From positions 25,365,706 to 25,429,705 of the forward strand of contig OX377204.1 in the NCBI GenBank assembly GCA_947396885.1: DNA of 64,000 nt. Reading direction: 5' to 3'. A program made the translations under genes and the position numbers. This DNA comes from Heligmosomoides polygyrus polygyrus (Eukaryota > Nematoda > Chromadorea > Rhabditida > Heligmosomidae). The notes under the pieces were generated by a model. It had not been told where the DNA came from, did not search any database, and was given only the letters and a program-made list of their open reading frames with translations. Each line of letters opens with the position of its first letter. Positions within the stretch are counted from its first letter, which is position 1. Below are positions 21,276 through 32,694 of the stretch, piece by piece.

Positions 21276-21690
21276 GGGCTACACGAAAGCAGGATCAGCG
21301 TCGCGTAGCGTGGAATCGAAAATTGTCGGAGTAACACGACTCACGCAAGTGGAAAAAGTCCTTCGGAGTTCCGGGCTTCGCCGACGTTCGAGGATCAGAG
21401 ATGCCGTCGCATGGAATCTTCGTCGAAAATTAGGTGGGCAGGCCATGTGATCGGTTTGACGGCTATGTATACTGCTTGTCAAAAGACTTCGTCGACTGGA
21501 TTAGCGGGATGTCAGGAAAACATCAGGATGCCCGCCAACGTGTTTGTAGCACTTCTTCGTGAAAACCCAGAACGAGCGATATGGAACTCTTTGCGTCCCT
21601 CCAGCGAGCAGGTTCCATTGGAGCACTCTGGCTCGCGACAGGGACGAATGGAGACCCTGCTGACGTCTGCTCTATGATGGCCGGTGCAGG
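21276..21690 (+). mobile_element. RTE-like LINE (family B), 3' fragment
   Basis: C-terminal region of the LINE protein in several frames: GVTRLTQVEKVLRSSGLRRR, RIRDAVAWNL, RKLGGQAM (from the KIRWAGHVM motif), a GCPPT remnant of GRPPTRW, FVALLREN, then EHSGSRQGRMETLLTSAL, which aligns with the TLARDRDEWRRYW end. 5'-truncated and frameshifted. Confidence 0.7.
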
Positions 21691-21959
21691 AGGCACAGAT
21701 TTACAGCAATCAATCCAGGCCTACAGTCTATAAGAGGCCACTGCCTAAAAAGTCAGAGGAATACGGCCGTCTCTCGGCCGCACTGGCGGCTTCTTCACGG
21801 CTTCGCCGTAATAACTCCTCATCATTAATTGCAGCTGCCACCAATGTCATGTTTCCGCAGGAAGAACATCTTAATTATGTCGATTGGGGCAAGTTAGAAA
21901 GAGTATAGAAAAAACGACATCCACAAAAATTCGATAATCAGATCAATATTGATTAATGG

Positions 21960-22110
21960 CCATCAATAGTTCAAAAACGAACTTCAGATTCCTGTTCAGC
22001 GACCTCGACTACCCTCAGGGCTAAGGTGTAGCGTTGTTCCATGCGAGGGATGTCGGAAGTTCGGTTCTCCTGCGTTGTGGAATTTTCGCATTTCACCCGT
22101 AGTTTCGTCT
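21960..22110 (-). repeat. 108-bp-family unit next to a tRNA-like fragment
   Basis: On the minus strand, CCCTGAGGGTAGTCGAGGTC, GCTGAACAGGAATCTGAAGT and CAATATTGATC repeat the satellite landmarks. On the plus strand, 22038-22100 (CCATGCGAGGGATGTCGG, AGTTCGGTTCTCCTGCG, TTTTCGCATTTCACC) resembles 30535-30590 in the long-inverted-repeat element. Confidence 0.6.
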
Positions 22111-22267
22111 CCCAAATGACAAAGTGTTTTAAGCTACCTGTGTCCATTTTGGCAACAACAAGAAACAGCAGCACAATCGGCCCTATTCCTCTGACTCTGA
22201 AAGAACCCGCATTTCTGCAATGATTGGTAGTATAGGTAAAGAGCGCTTGCTAAAGTCTTTCCATTCA

Positions 22268-22332
22268 AATCATTGTCATAGAACCAAGAAAAAGAAAAAG
22301 AAAGAAAGAAAAGAAAAGAGAAAGAGAAAATG
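22268..22332 (+). repeat. purine-rich simple repeat
   Basis: A/G-only tract of mixed GAAAA, GAAA and AGAG units. Confidence 0.9.
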
Positions 22333-22398
22333 CAAGTTTAAAGTTGTTGAGTTTGAAGGCAGTGACTGTTAGCGGTCTAGATCTTTCAGCACGTCGAA

Positions 22399-23695
22399 CA
22401 GGGGTATTTACAATTTTACGATTTACGGCTTTTTTGCCGATTTTTTAACGATTTACGATTAACGGCATTTTGTGTCGTAAATCATAAATTTTCGTAAACG
22501 TGATGTTCGTCAACAACCAACTGGCGTCCAAATTTATGTGGACCGAGTTATAGCGATGAGCTCACCAACGGTTTTCTCTTATAGCGCATTCCCACTTCCC
22601 TCTAGAGTTGTTTTTAATGCTCTGTGCTACTGTGGTAGAAGAAACCGTCCTATGCAAAGGCTTCTCGAATACGACTTATCTCTTCGCTTAACTAACTTTT
22701 CCATTTCTCTGACAATGCGAGGGGTGACGCTTGGAATCAGACTAGTTCAAGAAGAGAAAAAAGTGTCATACATAAAACAAAGAATATCTCCTGTCTAATG
22801 GGATCTTCAGTTTCCGGCCGAGAACTTCTAAGGCACATCGCATTCTTGCCGTCGAAGGTAGTTCCATACCAGCTGACAAAAAGACAATGAAGGCACTTTC
22901 TTTGAGAAAGAGGGACGAGTGTTCTTTGATCCACGTCCTGTTTGGTAGTAACGCATAGTCTATTTCTTTATAATGGATTCATGTAATATTATCAAATAAA
23001 AATGACGCAAATCCACTACCGATTATCACGATGATTGATTTTTTATAATGAGGCAGTTATCCTATCTTTCCGGTATGGGATGTTTCAAGACTTATTTCAA
23101 AATGTAGAAAAGCGGAAATCTTCCCTTGCGACATGACGGGATTGCGCCATGTGTTCCCTCAGTACGCGTGGCGCAATCCCGTCGTATTACTCAGTATGTT
23201 TGTTAGATCATAAACGGTTTCTGTTTTTTCCGCATTGGTCAGTGGTGAAGTGATTTTTAATTTGCAGTTTTGGCAGCGACTTCTTCGCTGTTGTTTCTGC
23301 TAAACTCTAGATTAATGCGAAGACTAAAAAATCGATAGTAAGTTAGGAATTTAATGAAAAAAATAAAAACGATGAAGGCTTTTGTTGAAATACCATGCAT
23401 AGAATAAAACTAAAGTTTTTGATTCAACAGTTTTCTCGACTTTCTTGAAACGTGTAAAGTTTGATTTAAAAGGTGTCTTGTTAACAAGAAGACGTGAAAA
23501 GGGAAAATAGTTTGGCATGAAAACTGTTCAGCTTGAGCTGAAAATAACACGAAAAATAAATATTGAATCACATACGGCTAATATCAGTAGAAAAAGCCTC
23601 TGGAAAAACAGTGGTACTGCACTACAGTTTGGGTGACTCTTACGATTACGATTTACGATTTACGAAATTTCAAATTTCATATACATACACCCCTG
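22399..23695. mobile_element. second hAT-like element, 1.3 kb, non-autonomous
   Basis: The left end CAGGGGTATTTACAATTTTA and the right end, read inward as CAGGGGTGTATGTATATG, share the CAGGGGT tip; both subtermini are rich in TTTACGATTTACG, like the element at 6659-11128. Flanking octamers ACGTCGAA (22391-22398) and ATGTCGAC (23696-23703) match at 6 of 8 positions. No transposase found. Confidence 0.55.
23135..23183. repeat. 15-bp perfect hairpin inside the hAT-like element
   Basis: GACGGGATTGCGCCA (23135-23149) and its exact complement TGGCGCAATCCCGTC (23169-23183) with a 19-nt loop. Confidence 0.85.
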
Positions 23696-23889
23696 ATGTC
23701 GACTCATCTGCGCTCCTTCAAGGCCTGTCGTGGAAAAGCATTGATTAAGCATTAACTAAGGATCCATGCAATGCTATTTTAGCTATATCAGCTCTACTTG
23801 CCTTCTTCATTTCGAACATCAGGATGCCTTTCTAAAGAAAATGTTCCTTGAGAAACGACATTATGTCGTCATGACGATGTTTTGTTGGG

Positions 23890-24110
23890 CACAGACTTTG
23901 GCATCGGGTGGGATTCGAACCCGCCCTTCCTGCTAACTGGGAAGGAATGCTCTACGCTATGATTATGTCTCAAGGATGATCGTGGAAAAATAGAGCCAAG
24001 TATAGACTACCTATAGTGCTATGGCGCAGAGCATTCCTGGCTGGCAGCGTTCGTGTCTCGCCGGCGCTAGAGTTTTGATCGCAACAAAACATAACAGCTT
24101 ACAACTCTGT
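23890..24110. mobile_element. SINE family 2, head-to-head pair
   Basis: Left half on the minus strand: TAGCGTAGAGCATTCC, a tRNA-like TTCCT/AGGAA stem, GCGGGTTCGAATCCCACC (perfect B box) and CAACAAAACATC. Right half on the plus strand: TATGGCGCAGAGCATTCC, GCGTTCGTGTCTCG, CGGCGCTAGAGTTTTGATCG, CAACAAAACAT. Both 3' tails point outward. Confidence 0.65.
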
Positions 24111-24341
24111 AGTAACCACTTGAGGCTTGAACACGTTGAATTGAAATCATGTTGAATTCACATCTTGTGGTTTACCTCTGATTTTCTACATCATTACAAT
24201 ATAGTAAAATCCAACGCACAAACAATCGCAACGAAAATGCGATAATAACAACAACAGTGACAACAAATAGCAACAGTAATCATGATGCGAAAATGCAAGA
24301 ACGGCATCGGTTGACATGAGCAAGTCCGAATAGCCCTAACG

Positions 24342-25420
24342 TAAGCAGCGTGGCAACGCTGAATGTGGGTGCATGCGAATTGGTACAAGCCCTGAAGAGA
24401 GGAAAGCTTAGTTCTGTACTAGAGAAAAGAGAGATTAAGTGGATTGCTACAGGTCCAGAAACATTTGTCCTGGCTGCAAGGTTGTGTGTTTTCGGCAATC
24501 TCCCACGCACTGCCAGTGGTGTCGGAGTCAGAAAGCTTTCGTACCAAAACCGTCTGATGGCTGCTTGATGGTTGAGGTTGAGGTCTTGTGTGAGAGTAAT
24601 GTGGTCCAAATGGAGCTTGATTTCTGCCTTGATGTGTTCTAGCAAGATATCGGAAGCCATGATGTCATGAATCTACACAGCTGTCCTCCAGTCAGTACTT
24701 ATATACGGCGCTGAGTTTGGCTTACGATCAAGGAAGTTGATACACGCCTATGTCATGGAGACGAAGGTGCTGCGCTAGACGACGTGTTGAGGTGTTCGAA
24801 GCTCTTCAAACTTCGAATTAACTTGAAGGTGGCGTAAAGGGCACCCGGATCTATCCTAGTCCGGGGGGCCACATAAGTAAAAAGTATTATATGTAACAAA
24901 TCCACTTAAGACTTACCGAGCGGCCTCCACAGAACAACTGGGACCTAAACAAGAAAAGTTACAAAGAAAAAAAAACGAAAAAATTGCATTTGTTGCGGTT
25001 GTAAGCCGGCAAAGTTGTGTGCCCTCCTCACCATGTTGGGTCCCGGTTATAACATGTCAGCCATCGGTCAGCACGCGGCATGCCTCCATTCCGTCGCTCT
25101 TTACCTGCCGAGACGGTTGTAAATGGCGGGGTTTTTTTCGTTTGTTCGCTCGTTCTGGTTTGTTTTAGTTCCAACTCGTTCTCTAGGAGTCGCTGGGTAA
25201 GTCTCAATTTATTTTGTTGCCTACTTTTTAGTTATATGGCCCCCGGACTAGGATAGATCCGGGCACCCAATACAGCACTCGTCTGATACATTGCACAAGG
25301 ACATGAAAGCAACTGACGTCCTCCACAATCAAGTAGTGGGATCAGGAGAGACAGGACACCGGAAGTGCGGATCAAGAAAGACAAATGCTCAAGAAGATGA
25401 ACAGTAAACCCGACTGAAAT
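24342..25420 (+). mobile_element. RTE-like LINE (family A), copy 3, internally deleted and carrying a MITE
   Basis: 24345-24570 reads VATLNVGACELVQALKRGK and TASGVGVRKLSYQNRLMAA, the 5' end of the LINE endonuclease. From about 24690 it jumps to the RT C-terminal region (SVLIYGAEFGLRSRKLIHAY, VMETKVLR). The reading resumes after the MITE at about 25285 with a C-terminal tail (LHKDMKATDVL in one frame; DQERQDTGSADQERQMLKK in another). So more than 2 kb of the middle is missing. Confidence 0.65.
24847..25260. mobile_element. 414-bp MITE with perfect 8-bp duplication, inserted in LINE copy 3
   Basis: Inverted ends GGATCTATCCTAGTCCGGGG (both sides; homology continues through GGCC, then ATA or ACATAA, into CTAAAAAG-like sequence) lie between two copies of GGGCACCC (24839-24846 and 25261-25268). 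The interior has no coding potential. The 8-bp duplication suggests a hAT- or piggyBac-unlike superfamily; exact class undecided. Confidence 0.7.
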
Positions 25421-25493
25421 GTTCCTTCTGTGACGAGTTATGGTGTTCTGAATATAACACTTGAAAATGACAGAGCAATTCCACATTCTAATA

Positions 25494-26421
25494 CAGGGTG
25501 CGCCAAAATTATGGCGACAAGGTTTTCAATTCGCCGAGAGAGAAAATTCGGTACTTTCGAGAAACCAACGATGAGATAATGTTTATTAGTCTATTGTAAA
25601 CTATACGCAACATTGAGATTCCAAGATATCTCCATCGGCATCGATACAGACTTTGAGGCGCTTCGGGAAGGCATCGACGGCGACACGCAAGTAAGGCGCG
25701 TTGAGCTCATCCCACGCCTTTCTTCAAAGGATCCACGGGGCGGTGAGGTTTCCCGCAGGCTTTGGCTTCCAGAGCTGACTAGACCGTGTAATCCATCGGG
25801 TTCAAATCCGGAGAGTTGGCTGGCCACTCGTGAAAGCTGATGAATGGCGGAAAGTTGCCTTGGCACCAGTCTTGCAGCATTCAAGAATGCTCTGTGAGCT
25901 GGAACTCCTTCCTGTTTGAAGGTCCAGGAGGGTGCACGTGGGTCTTTTTGTGGGCCTTAAGTCCCAGTTTACGGAAGATTCTTCTCAACAGCGTCTCCAT
26001 GATGTCCATTTTCCCGACAACCGGCGGACCGAGCACGCCGGCTTCCTGCGAATTCGTTCACGTACACTCCTAATGTTGTCCGTAGTTGTAACAGATAAGT
26101 GTCTTTTCCGTCCGGATCTATCATCTTCGGTTCCCAGATCTTCTTATCGTCTGATGGACCTATTCATATTACTCTGATGAACTCCAATACGGTGGTGAAT
26201 GTAGCGTGCCGAGAAGCCTTGACGGTAAAGCTCAATGATTTAAGAACAGTGGCACGAACGCTTCACTATCTTGAAAAACGACTTATTGTTATGTTTGACT
26301 GAGGTAAGCATAAAGTAATTGACACAATAAAAACAATAAGAGCACGAAAAAAAGCACACGCTCCGAATAAAAGGTCAAATTGTTTGCGCATGTGCTGTCG
26401 CCATAATTTTGGCGCACCCTG
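25494..26421 (-). mobile_element. maT-like (Tc1/mariner superfamily) element with internally deleted transposase
   Basis: Perfect inverted ends over 26 nt starting CAGGGTGCGCCAAAATTATG, with TA on both sides (25492-25493, 26422-26423). On the minus strand the transposase reads: IIELYRQGFSARYIHHRIGV (helix-turn-helix), DRSGRKRHLSVTTTDNIRS, RIRRKPACSVRRLSGKM, IFRKLGLKAHK, then the catalytic centre is missing and the C-terminus follows (EWPANSPDLNPMDYTV-like block in shifted frames; KAWDELNAPYLRVAVDAFPK, RLKVCIDADGDILES). The NPMDY signature fits DD37D maT-type transposases. Non-autonomous. Confidence 0.75.
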
Positions 26422-26423
26422 TA

Positions 26424-27780
26424 CAACGGTTGCAGCAAAAAATTTATGAAGTGTGACTCGATGCCTAAGGTAGGCACTGAAGTTGACATCCAGAATCTAG
26501 AATTCAGACGCAGACAAGCATACACAGCATAGGTGGCAATGGCAAATGACAACTGACAAGGTAATTAATGCTCAGCCTTTTTCTTTGCACAATTTCAATT
26601 CATTTTGTCCACAACTTCATAACAGTTTTTTGACATTAGAGGAGAACTGAATCAACTTTGAAAGACAGCTCTTCAGATTCACTCTAGTTTTTGTTCTAGA
26701 TTCCTATTTCCCGGTAACGTGTCAAAAATGCTTGCTCACAAGGAATGTTGGGCGCGGAATAAAATCCGGAGAGGACGACAAATGTCGTACCCTCTTTGTG
26801 CTGAGTCCATGTGAACTATTGCTGTGACCGCTCATTCTGTGTCTCAAAGGAAATATGAAATGTGCGGGCGTATTTTGACTGCGCGTCACATTGCTTCTCG
26901 TTGCCGATTACTCAAGGCGTTTAACATTCGGATAATAATGTGAATATAGAACGCCGAGCAATGCCAATTTTACTCACATTTCAGAATCTTTCAAAAAATT
27001 CTCAGCATCAAGCGCTCGGAGAGCAGTTCTTCACTTGTTACAATTTAACTCTTGTAAAAGCATTAATAATGGATGCAGCATTTTCCTGTTTGCCCACCAG
27101 TGAACAGAAAATTATTTCGTCCATGATTGATGAGCAAATCGTTTGTCTTCCTCTCGTGCACCATCCTTTTAGTGCCTCTCAGGAGACACGCTGAATTCAT
27201 TCAAACTCGACGTGCTCACTGTTTATTAATCACAGACGACAATATAACCAACAACACCCGTAGAAAACATTAACAGAAACTGGTTTTAGAGGTGGGCAGT
27301 AAAAATTACATTCAAAAATACTTTGCGAGCAAAATTTGATTAAATTGTGGAGCAGACATATCATCGAAAACTTGAGGTTGGCTAATATGTTGGTTATAGT
27401 CCTTAAGGTCACGTTAAATGAGGAGGCTTAACCAAGTTTTTGATCTTGCTACTCTGGGATACAGCTATAGTCTTCCAACTCTACTTCTCGTTAGCGGGAT
27501 ATCAAAGAACTTCATGGTTTCAATCACAACTCTCTTTGAGAGAATGTTCAGCATGATTTGGTCTGTCATTTTCCTTGTTTCCTATTGTTTCGGTAAGCCA
27601 GCTTGCTTGGCCTTTCCCACTCCGTTCGGAATGTCAATATACCCCATCCTAAAGCACAGCATGAAGAGTTTACGTGTGTAGTCATTCTGGACGCTTACGT
27701 AATTGGATGTGTGTCTTCGTAAGCTTAGTTTCTTAAGCAGCCGTCAGGAATGAGGGAAGAGAGGAGAACTACAGTGACTG
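26424..27780. other. no recognisable gene
   Basis: AT-rich. Open frames at 26940-27194 and 27418-27681 (the latter hydrophobic) have no family signature and no convincing splice partners. Confidence 0.35.
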
Positions 27781-27895
27781 TCATAATTCTAACTGCACCC
27801 TACCGCGAAGCATGTCCTCATATCCATGAAGGAGGGGCGAAGCGTCCTTGCCCCTGGGTTGATGAGTGAGCATACGGATATATATATAAAGCAGC

Positions 27896-27958
27896 AAGCG
27901 TGTGTCACTGTGTGTGTGTGTCACTGTGTGTGTGTGTGTGTCACACTGTCCGTCCGTC
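27896..27958 (+). repeat. (TG)n microsatellite followed by CCGT repeats
   Basis: GTGTGTCACTGTGTGTGTGT-type tract, then GTCCGTCCGTCCGAC, leading directly into the minisatellite. Confidence 0.9.
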
Positions 27959-27987
27959 CGACTTTGAGTTGGGGCGCGGCAGCCGAA

Positions 27988-28531
27988 CACGTCGGCAACC
28001 GTGCATGGCGAGCCGGAGAGGTACCGAACACGTCGGCAACCGTGCATGGCGAGCCGTAGACGTGCCAAACACGTCGGCAACCGTGCATGGCGAGCCGTAG
28101 ACGTGCCGAGCACGTCGGCAACCGTGCATGGCGAGCAGGAGACGTGCTAAACACGTCGGCAACCGTGCATGGCGAGCCGTAGACGTGCCAAACACGTCGG
28201 CAACCGTGCATGGCGAGCCGTAGACGTGCCAAACACGTCGGCAACCGTGCATGGCGAGCCGTAGACGTGCCGAGCACGTCGGCAACCGTGCATGGCGAGC
28301 CGTAGACGTGCCAAACACGTCGGCAACCATGCATGGCGAGCCGTAGACGTGCCAAACACGTCGGCAACTGTGCATGGCGAGCCGTAGACGTGCCGAGCAC
28401 GTCGACAACCGTGCCTGGCGATGCCACAGAAGTGCCGAACACGTCGGCAACCGTGCATGGCGAGCCGGAGAGGTACCGAACACGTCGGCAACCGTGCATG
28501 GCGAGCCGCAGACGTGCCGAACACGTCGGCG
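27988..28531 (+). repeat. 41-bp minisatellite, about 13 copies
   Basis: Unit begins CACGTCGGCAACCGTGCATG, then GCGAGCCGTAGACGTGCCAAA. Starts at 27988, 28029, 28070 and onward at 41-bp steps. Variants alternate CCAAA, CCGAG and CCGAA endings. Because 41 is not a multiple of 3, all frames cycle through the same residues, producing spurious open frames. Confidence 0.95.
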
Positions 28532-29135
28532 GCACGAAACTTCAGCCCTGGGGGTAATCGAGGTCGCTGAACACGAATCTGAAGTCGACCAATCGATATC
28601 GATCGATATTATCGATTTTTTGAGGATGGCGCTCAAGTGGCGCGAAACTTTGGCCCTGGGGGTAATCGAGGTCGCTGAACTCGAATTTGAAGTCGACCAA
28701 TCGATATCGATCGATATTATCGATTTTTTGAGGATTTGTTCAGACGGCGCGAAACTTTGGCCCTGGGGGTAATCGAGGTCGCTGAACTCGAATTTGAAGT
28801 CGACCAATCGATATCGATCGATATTATCGATTTTTTGAGGATGGCGCTCAAGTGGCGCGAAACTTTGGCCCTGGGGGTAATCGAGGTCGCTGAACTCGAA
28901 TTTGAAGTCGACCAATCGATATCGATCGATATTATCGATTTTTTGAGGATGGCGCTCAAGTGGCGCGAAACTTTGGCCCTGGGGGTAATCGAGGTCGCTG
29001 AACACGAATCTGAAGTCGACCAATCGATATCGATCGATATTATCGATTTTTTGAGGATGGCGTTCAAGCGGCGCGAAACTTCGGCCCTGGGGGTAATCGA
29101 GGTCGCTGAACTCGAATTTGAAGTTTGTTTTTGAG
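28532..29135 (+). repeat. 108-bp satellite array, about 5.5 copies
   Basis: The CCCTGGGGG landmark starts at 28546, 28654, 28761, 28869, 28977 and 29085. Each unit carries GGTAATCGAGGTCGCTGAAC, TCGACCAATCGATATCGATC and TTTTTTGAGGATGGCGCTCA. Directly abuts the 41-bp array. Related units lie at 12.16-12.37 kb and 21.96-22.03 kb. Confidence 0.95.
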
Positions 29136-29187
29136 GTATGAAGGTCTAAAAGTTGGGAAAAGAAATGGTCGGAGTGTTCTCTTCTCG

Positions 29188-29250
29188 GGGTTTGGGGGCG
29201 AAGCCCCCAACCAGTCGGAGGCGGCCGCTAGGCCGCTGAACGACTGGTAC
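29188..29250. repeat. GC-rich double stem-loop
   Basis: TTGGGGGCGAAGCCCCCAA makes an 8-bp stem with a 3-nt loop. It is followed at once by CCAGTCG ... CGGCCGCTAGGCCG ... CGACTGG, a second stem with an internal bulge. Confidence 0.7.
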
Positions 29251-29459
29251 GGATATAAGTATAGTGAAATAGTCTTGATACCGATGAGATCCATATTTTT
29301 TGCAATGAGTTCGAGAGGAACAGGAAACAGGGTAGAGTCAGGATTTAAGCAGACTTTTTAGACACTAACAAAAGCGGCTTTCAAATGAAATTCAAGTCTG
29401 CTCTTTTCTCAAAGTGTTCACTGAGTCCGCAGTATACTTATGCTCGAATGACCCATTCG

Positions 29460-29780
29460 AATAGGTATTTGAATAATTTTCATTCGAATTTGAATATTCG
29501 AATTCGAGTATTGGAAAAATCGCGTTTTCGAATGTACTCGACTTCGAATATTCGAAAAGTCTTTAGATGTATTTGAATTCGAGTGTTCAAAACATAGCGT
29601 TTTTCGAATGTATTCTAATTCGAATACTCAAAAAATCTCGTTTTTCGAATGTATTCGAATTCGAATATTCAGAAAAAACGCGTTTTTCGAATATATTCGA
29701 TTTCGAATGCTCGAAAATTTTCGGTATCCGAACCCGTTCGGATATTCAAAATTTCCTAGAAAGCCAAAATTATTCGTGTA
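29460..29780 (+). repeat. TTCGAA-rich ~41-bp tandem array (1)
   Basis: Units of the kind GTTTTTCGAATGTATTCGAA, TTCGAATATTCAGAAAAAAC start near 29599, 29640 and 29682, with worn units before. The array ends in GAATGCTCGAAAATTTTCGG. The same structure recurs at 34050-34320. Confidence 0.8.
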
Positions 29781-29849
29781 TTGGAAAAGTGTCATTCGAA
29801 TGCCCATCGAGAATTTGTGAAACGGCGCATTTAGAAATGTCCGGGTAAC

Positions 29850-30306
29850 TAAGATCTCCAAAACAGTTCTGTCTCTGAATCAAAGCTCTGGTGCGATAGT
29901 GGCTCGATGCCGGGATACTGAGCGTCTCATTCATTCTTGTCACTTCTCGAAACTTCCACTACGTCTCGTTGAACTGCATAAATTTTTCCACGCAGAATCC
30001 ATCCACTGCAGTGGTAAATGACCGATCCGGGGACGCCTAATCATCGTCGATAGAAGAGCTATCAAATGATGGCCTGATCGATCTCTGACACATCTTCTGA
30101 TTTACATCTGTGGCAGGGCTTCTAAATCCAGGCGCGCGTTGGACGACATCTGTAGCACGACATCTGAATCACAACGCACGCTGGATACGTTCAAAACATC
30201 AATCATATCGATCAATGGTGATTGTCTAATCGAAAATTTCCCCTGCTGTGAAAGCTTTCCGTCGGCCGTCATAATCACGTTCTCGCATCCAGTCATTTAA
30301 AATTTG
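29850..30306. other. no recognisable feature
   Basis: Short mixed-composition stretch; nothing supported. Confidence 0.35.
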
Positions 30307-31872
30307 AAGGGTCTGAAGCGCATGTCAGAACGGGGAGAGCGAGTCATATAGGAAGAATCCTCACCCCTCAATTAGTATAAAATGTGTTTATTTTTTGCCA
30401 AGTCGTCAAACCCATGGAGTAGGGGGTCTTGAAGTTACAATGGAATCGGTGCCTCACGAGTTCGGGAGTCTTGTACGCCCGCTATGCCTCTGCCGGCTAG
30501 CGGCTCGGAGCGCAGCGGATACTGACGTGGCTTCATGCGAGGGAGGTCGGGGGTTCGATTCTTGCTGCAGCACTTTTGCATTTCAACAAGTTGGTTGAGA
30601 TTTGAGGGATTCTGACGTCTATACCATTTTCAGACGTTTTTTGTGCAATTTTCCATCTGTATGCTGTAGAGAATAACCTTTTGCGCCTTGTTTATTACTG
30701 ATCGGTTTTTTCACCAAACGCAATGAGAATGCTGTTCAGCATAATGATGTATAAACGTTCAAATCGGTGATCCACAGACACAAAGTGCATGAAACAGAAG
30801 CACTGGTCACAATACGGACAGCGTATAGAAGCTACAGGCTCCTCCTCAGTTTGATTTCCTTTTGTGATGTGAACCAATAACATCGGAAAACCCTGAACAG
30901 ATTTTCAAAGGACCCAAGATGTGACGTCACAGGTGGTTAAAATGTGAAAAAAGGTCTGCGGATTCCGCAAGTTGGTCTAAGCAGTCAAACACACTTTCCC
31001 TCACCTTTGCCTGTCACCTGGAAATCAGAGGTCTGCTGAAGGTTTTCTAAAACCTAACACCAACGACATTGCCGATGCTCAAATGGTGATCCACCTGCTC
31101 ACTTTGAAGCGTGACCCACCTTTAGACAAGGAGCCTTCGAGGGAAGAAATCAAGCTGGCCGAACGGATGGCCAGCATACTGAAGGAGTTTGAAGCACGCC
31201 AACGCCAAAGTTGAAGAAGACGAACATCTGGAAGTGGTGGAAGAACAAGAAGAAGATTGGGATCTGCAAGATGTGCTGATAAACGTGGAGAGGCAAGCAA
31301 GCAGTGGACACATGATAACTCTTCTTTCGGAGAAAAGGGTACGTCTTCAATTGGATTTCGTCTATGGAGCCGATGTCATTGGCCCATGTATGGAAGTAAA
31401 CTGCGAGGAGCCTCCAGCTTTTATAAACGCTGTCCGTATTGTGATCAGCGCTTTTGTTTCATGCACCTTGTACCTGTGCCTCACTGATGTTGAACTTCTA
31501 CACACTTCTATACCATTACGTTTAATAGCCTTCTCATTGCCCTTTGGTTAAAATACCGGTCAGTAATGAACGAGTCGCTAGAAAGAAAGACAGCATACAG
31601 GTGGAAAAATGCACAGAAATCGTCTAAAAATTATATAGACGTCAGAACTCCTCCATTTTCAATCAGTTGAAATGCAAAAGTGCAGCACTGCGGAAGAATC
31701 GAACTCTTGACATCCGTTGCACGAAGTAACGTCACTATCCAAGGACCCCCTACTCCTTGAGTTTAACGACTTGGCAAAAAGAAACACATTTTTATGCTAA
31801 TTTAAGGGTGGAGATTCTTCCTAGCTTTCCTAGTCGTTCTCCCCATTCAGACATATGCTTCAGATCCTTCCC
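30307..31872. mobile_element. element with ~500-580-bp inverted arms, class unknown
   Basis: The left arm (about 30307-30885) and right arm (about 31372-31872) are reverse complements with moderate divergence: GGGGAGAGCGAGTCATATAG against GGGGAGAACGACTAGGAAAG, TTTTTGCCAAGTCGT on both, GGAGTAGGGGGTC on both, GGTTCGATTCTTGCTGCAGC against AGTTCGATTCTTCCGCAGTG. The left arm has about 100 extra bases after AGTAGGGGGTCTTG. A unique centre of ~490 bp lies between them. No target duplication was recognised. Confidence 0.7.
31050..31350 (+). pseudogene. charged open-frame remnant in the centre of the inverted-repeat element
   Basis: Two overlapping frames give a continuous hydrophilic sequence if one shift is allowed near 31200: IADAQMVIHLLTLKRDPPLD, REEIKLAERMASILKEFEAR, then VEEDEHLEVVEEQEEDWDLQ and DVLINVERQ. 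I do not recognise the family; coiled-coil-like and very acidic. It could be the tail of the element's own protein or a captured exon. Confidence 0.35.
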
Positions 31873-32690
31873 TCGTTAGAGGAAATCGATAAAAAGATCG
31901 ATAATGTATATCGATACCGATTGCTTGATCGATCTGTGACACTGTCTTCTGAATTTTTTTTTCTCGCTGGAGACGCCTGGATATTTTCCGCTATTTTTTA
32001 CCTGTTTTACGCTAATTTCACCTGTTTTCTGCGAGCCGTTTCTGACACAGCGGCGATCGATAGCAGTTAGCGCATCCTTATGATGTCATCCTTACTTCTT
32101 ACGCATCCTTTCCTTACGCGTATGAAAGGTTTTTCAGATCGTCTTAGAATATGGACATGAAGCTTAACGATCTTGACCTGGACCAATTTTACATTCCACT
32201 CAAGCTGTTTTGGGTGCTATTTTAGCATTAAAAACGTATACGCATAAAGGATGAAGAAGGTGAAAGAAGGATGAAGGCAAATTCTTCTTTAGGAGGTGCC
32301 AAGCATTCCGCTTTTATTGCTGCACCTGTGCAAGGAGGCCGAGTAAGGTTAGGGATTCTTAAATTGAGAAAAAACTTGTAAATGCTGGTTCAAACGAACG
32401 CTACTTGTCCTCCACCCTGCAGTTAGGAGTCTGAGACCATCAAATGTCTGCAGGATGTGCGTGATGGTCATAAGGGTGCGCCTCAGTCTTGTGCCACGTC
32501 CGGCGTCTCCTTGTGCAGAACAGTACCTCATAGAGTTGTTCTTGTGATCTTCATCACGCTACTGGCTAGGCTCTTCCACGTCGTCGCTGAATACTCTGCT
32601 TCTGGTGCAAAAGCTATATTATAAGGTGAACGACGACGCCAGTCAGTCGTTTCTGAGATTCGGCACGCATTCTGCTTCGGCGGATGTTGT
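31873..32690. other. no recognisable gene
   Basis: AT-rich, with ATCGAT-rich bases just outside the inverted-repeat element. Nothing else supported. Confidence 0.35.
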
Positions 32691-32694
32691 GGGT

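Noticed and set aside
27988..28531. CRISPR-like array
   Set aside because: Units are contiguous 41-bp repeats without unique spacers, in eukaryotic sequence; it is a minisatellite.
27941..29023. 360-codon open frame on the minus strand
   Set aside because: It runs across the 41-bp and 108-bp tandem arrays; openness follows from the repeats (108 is a multiple of 3), and the residues simply cycle.
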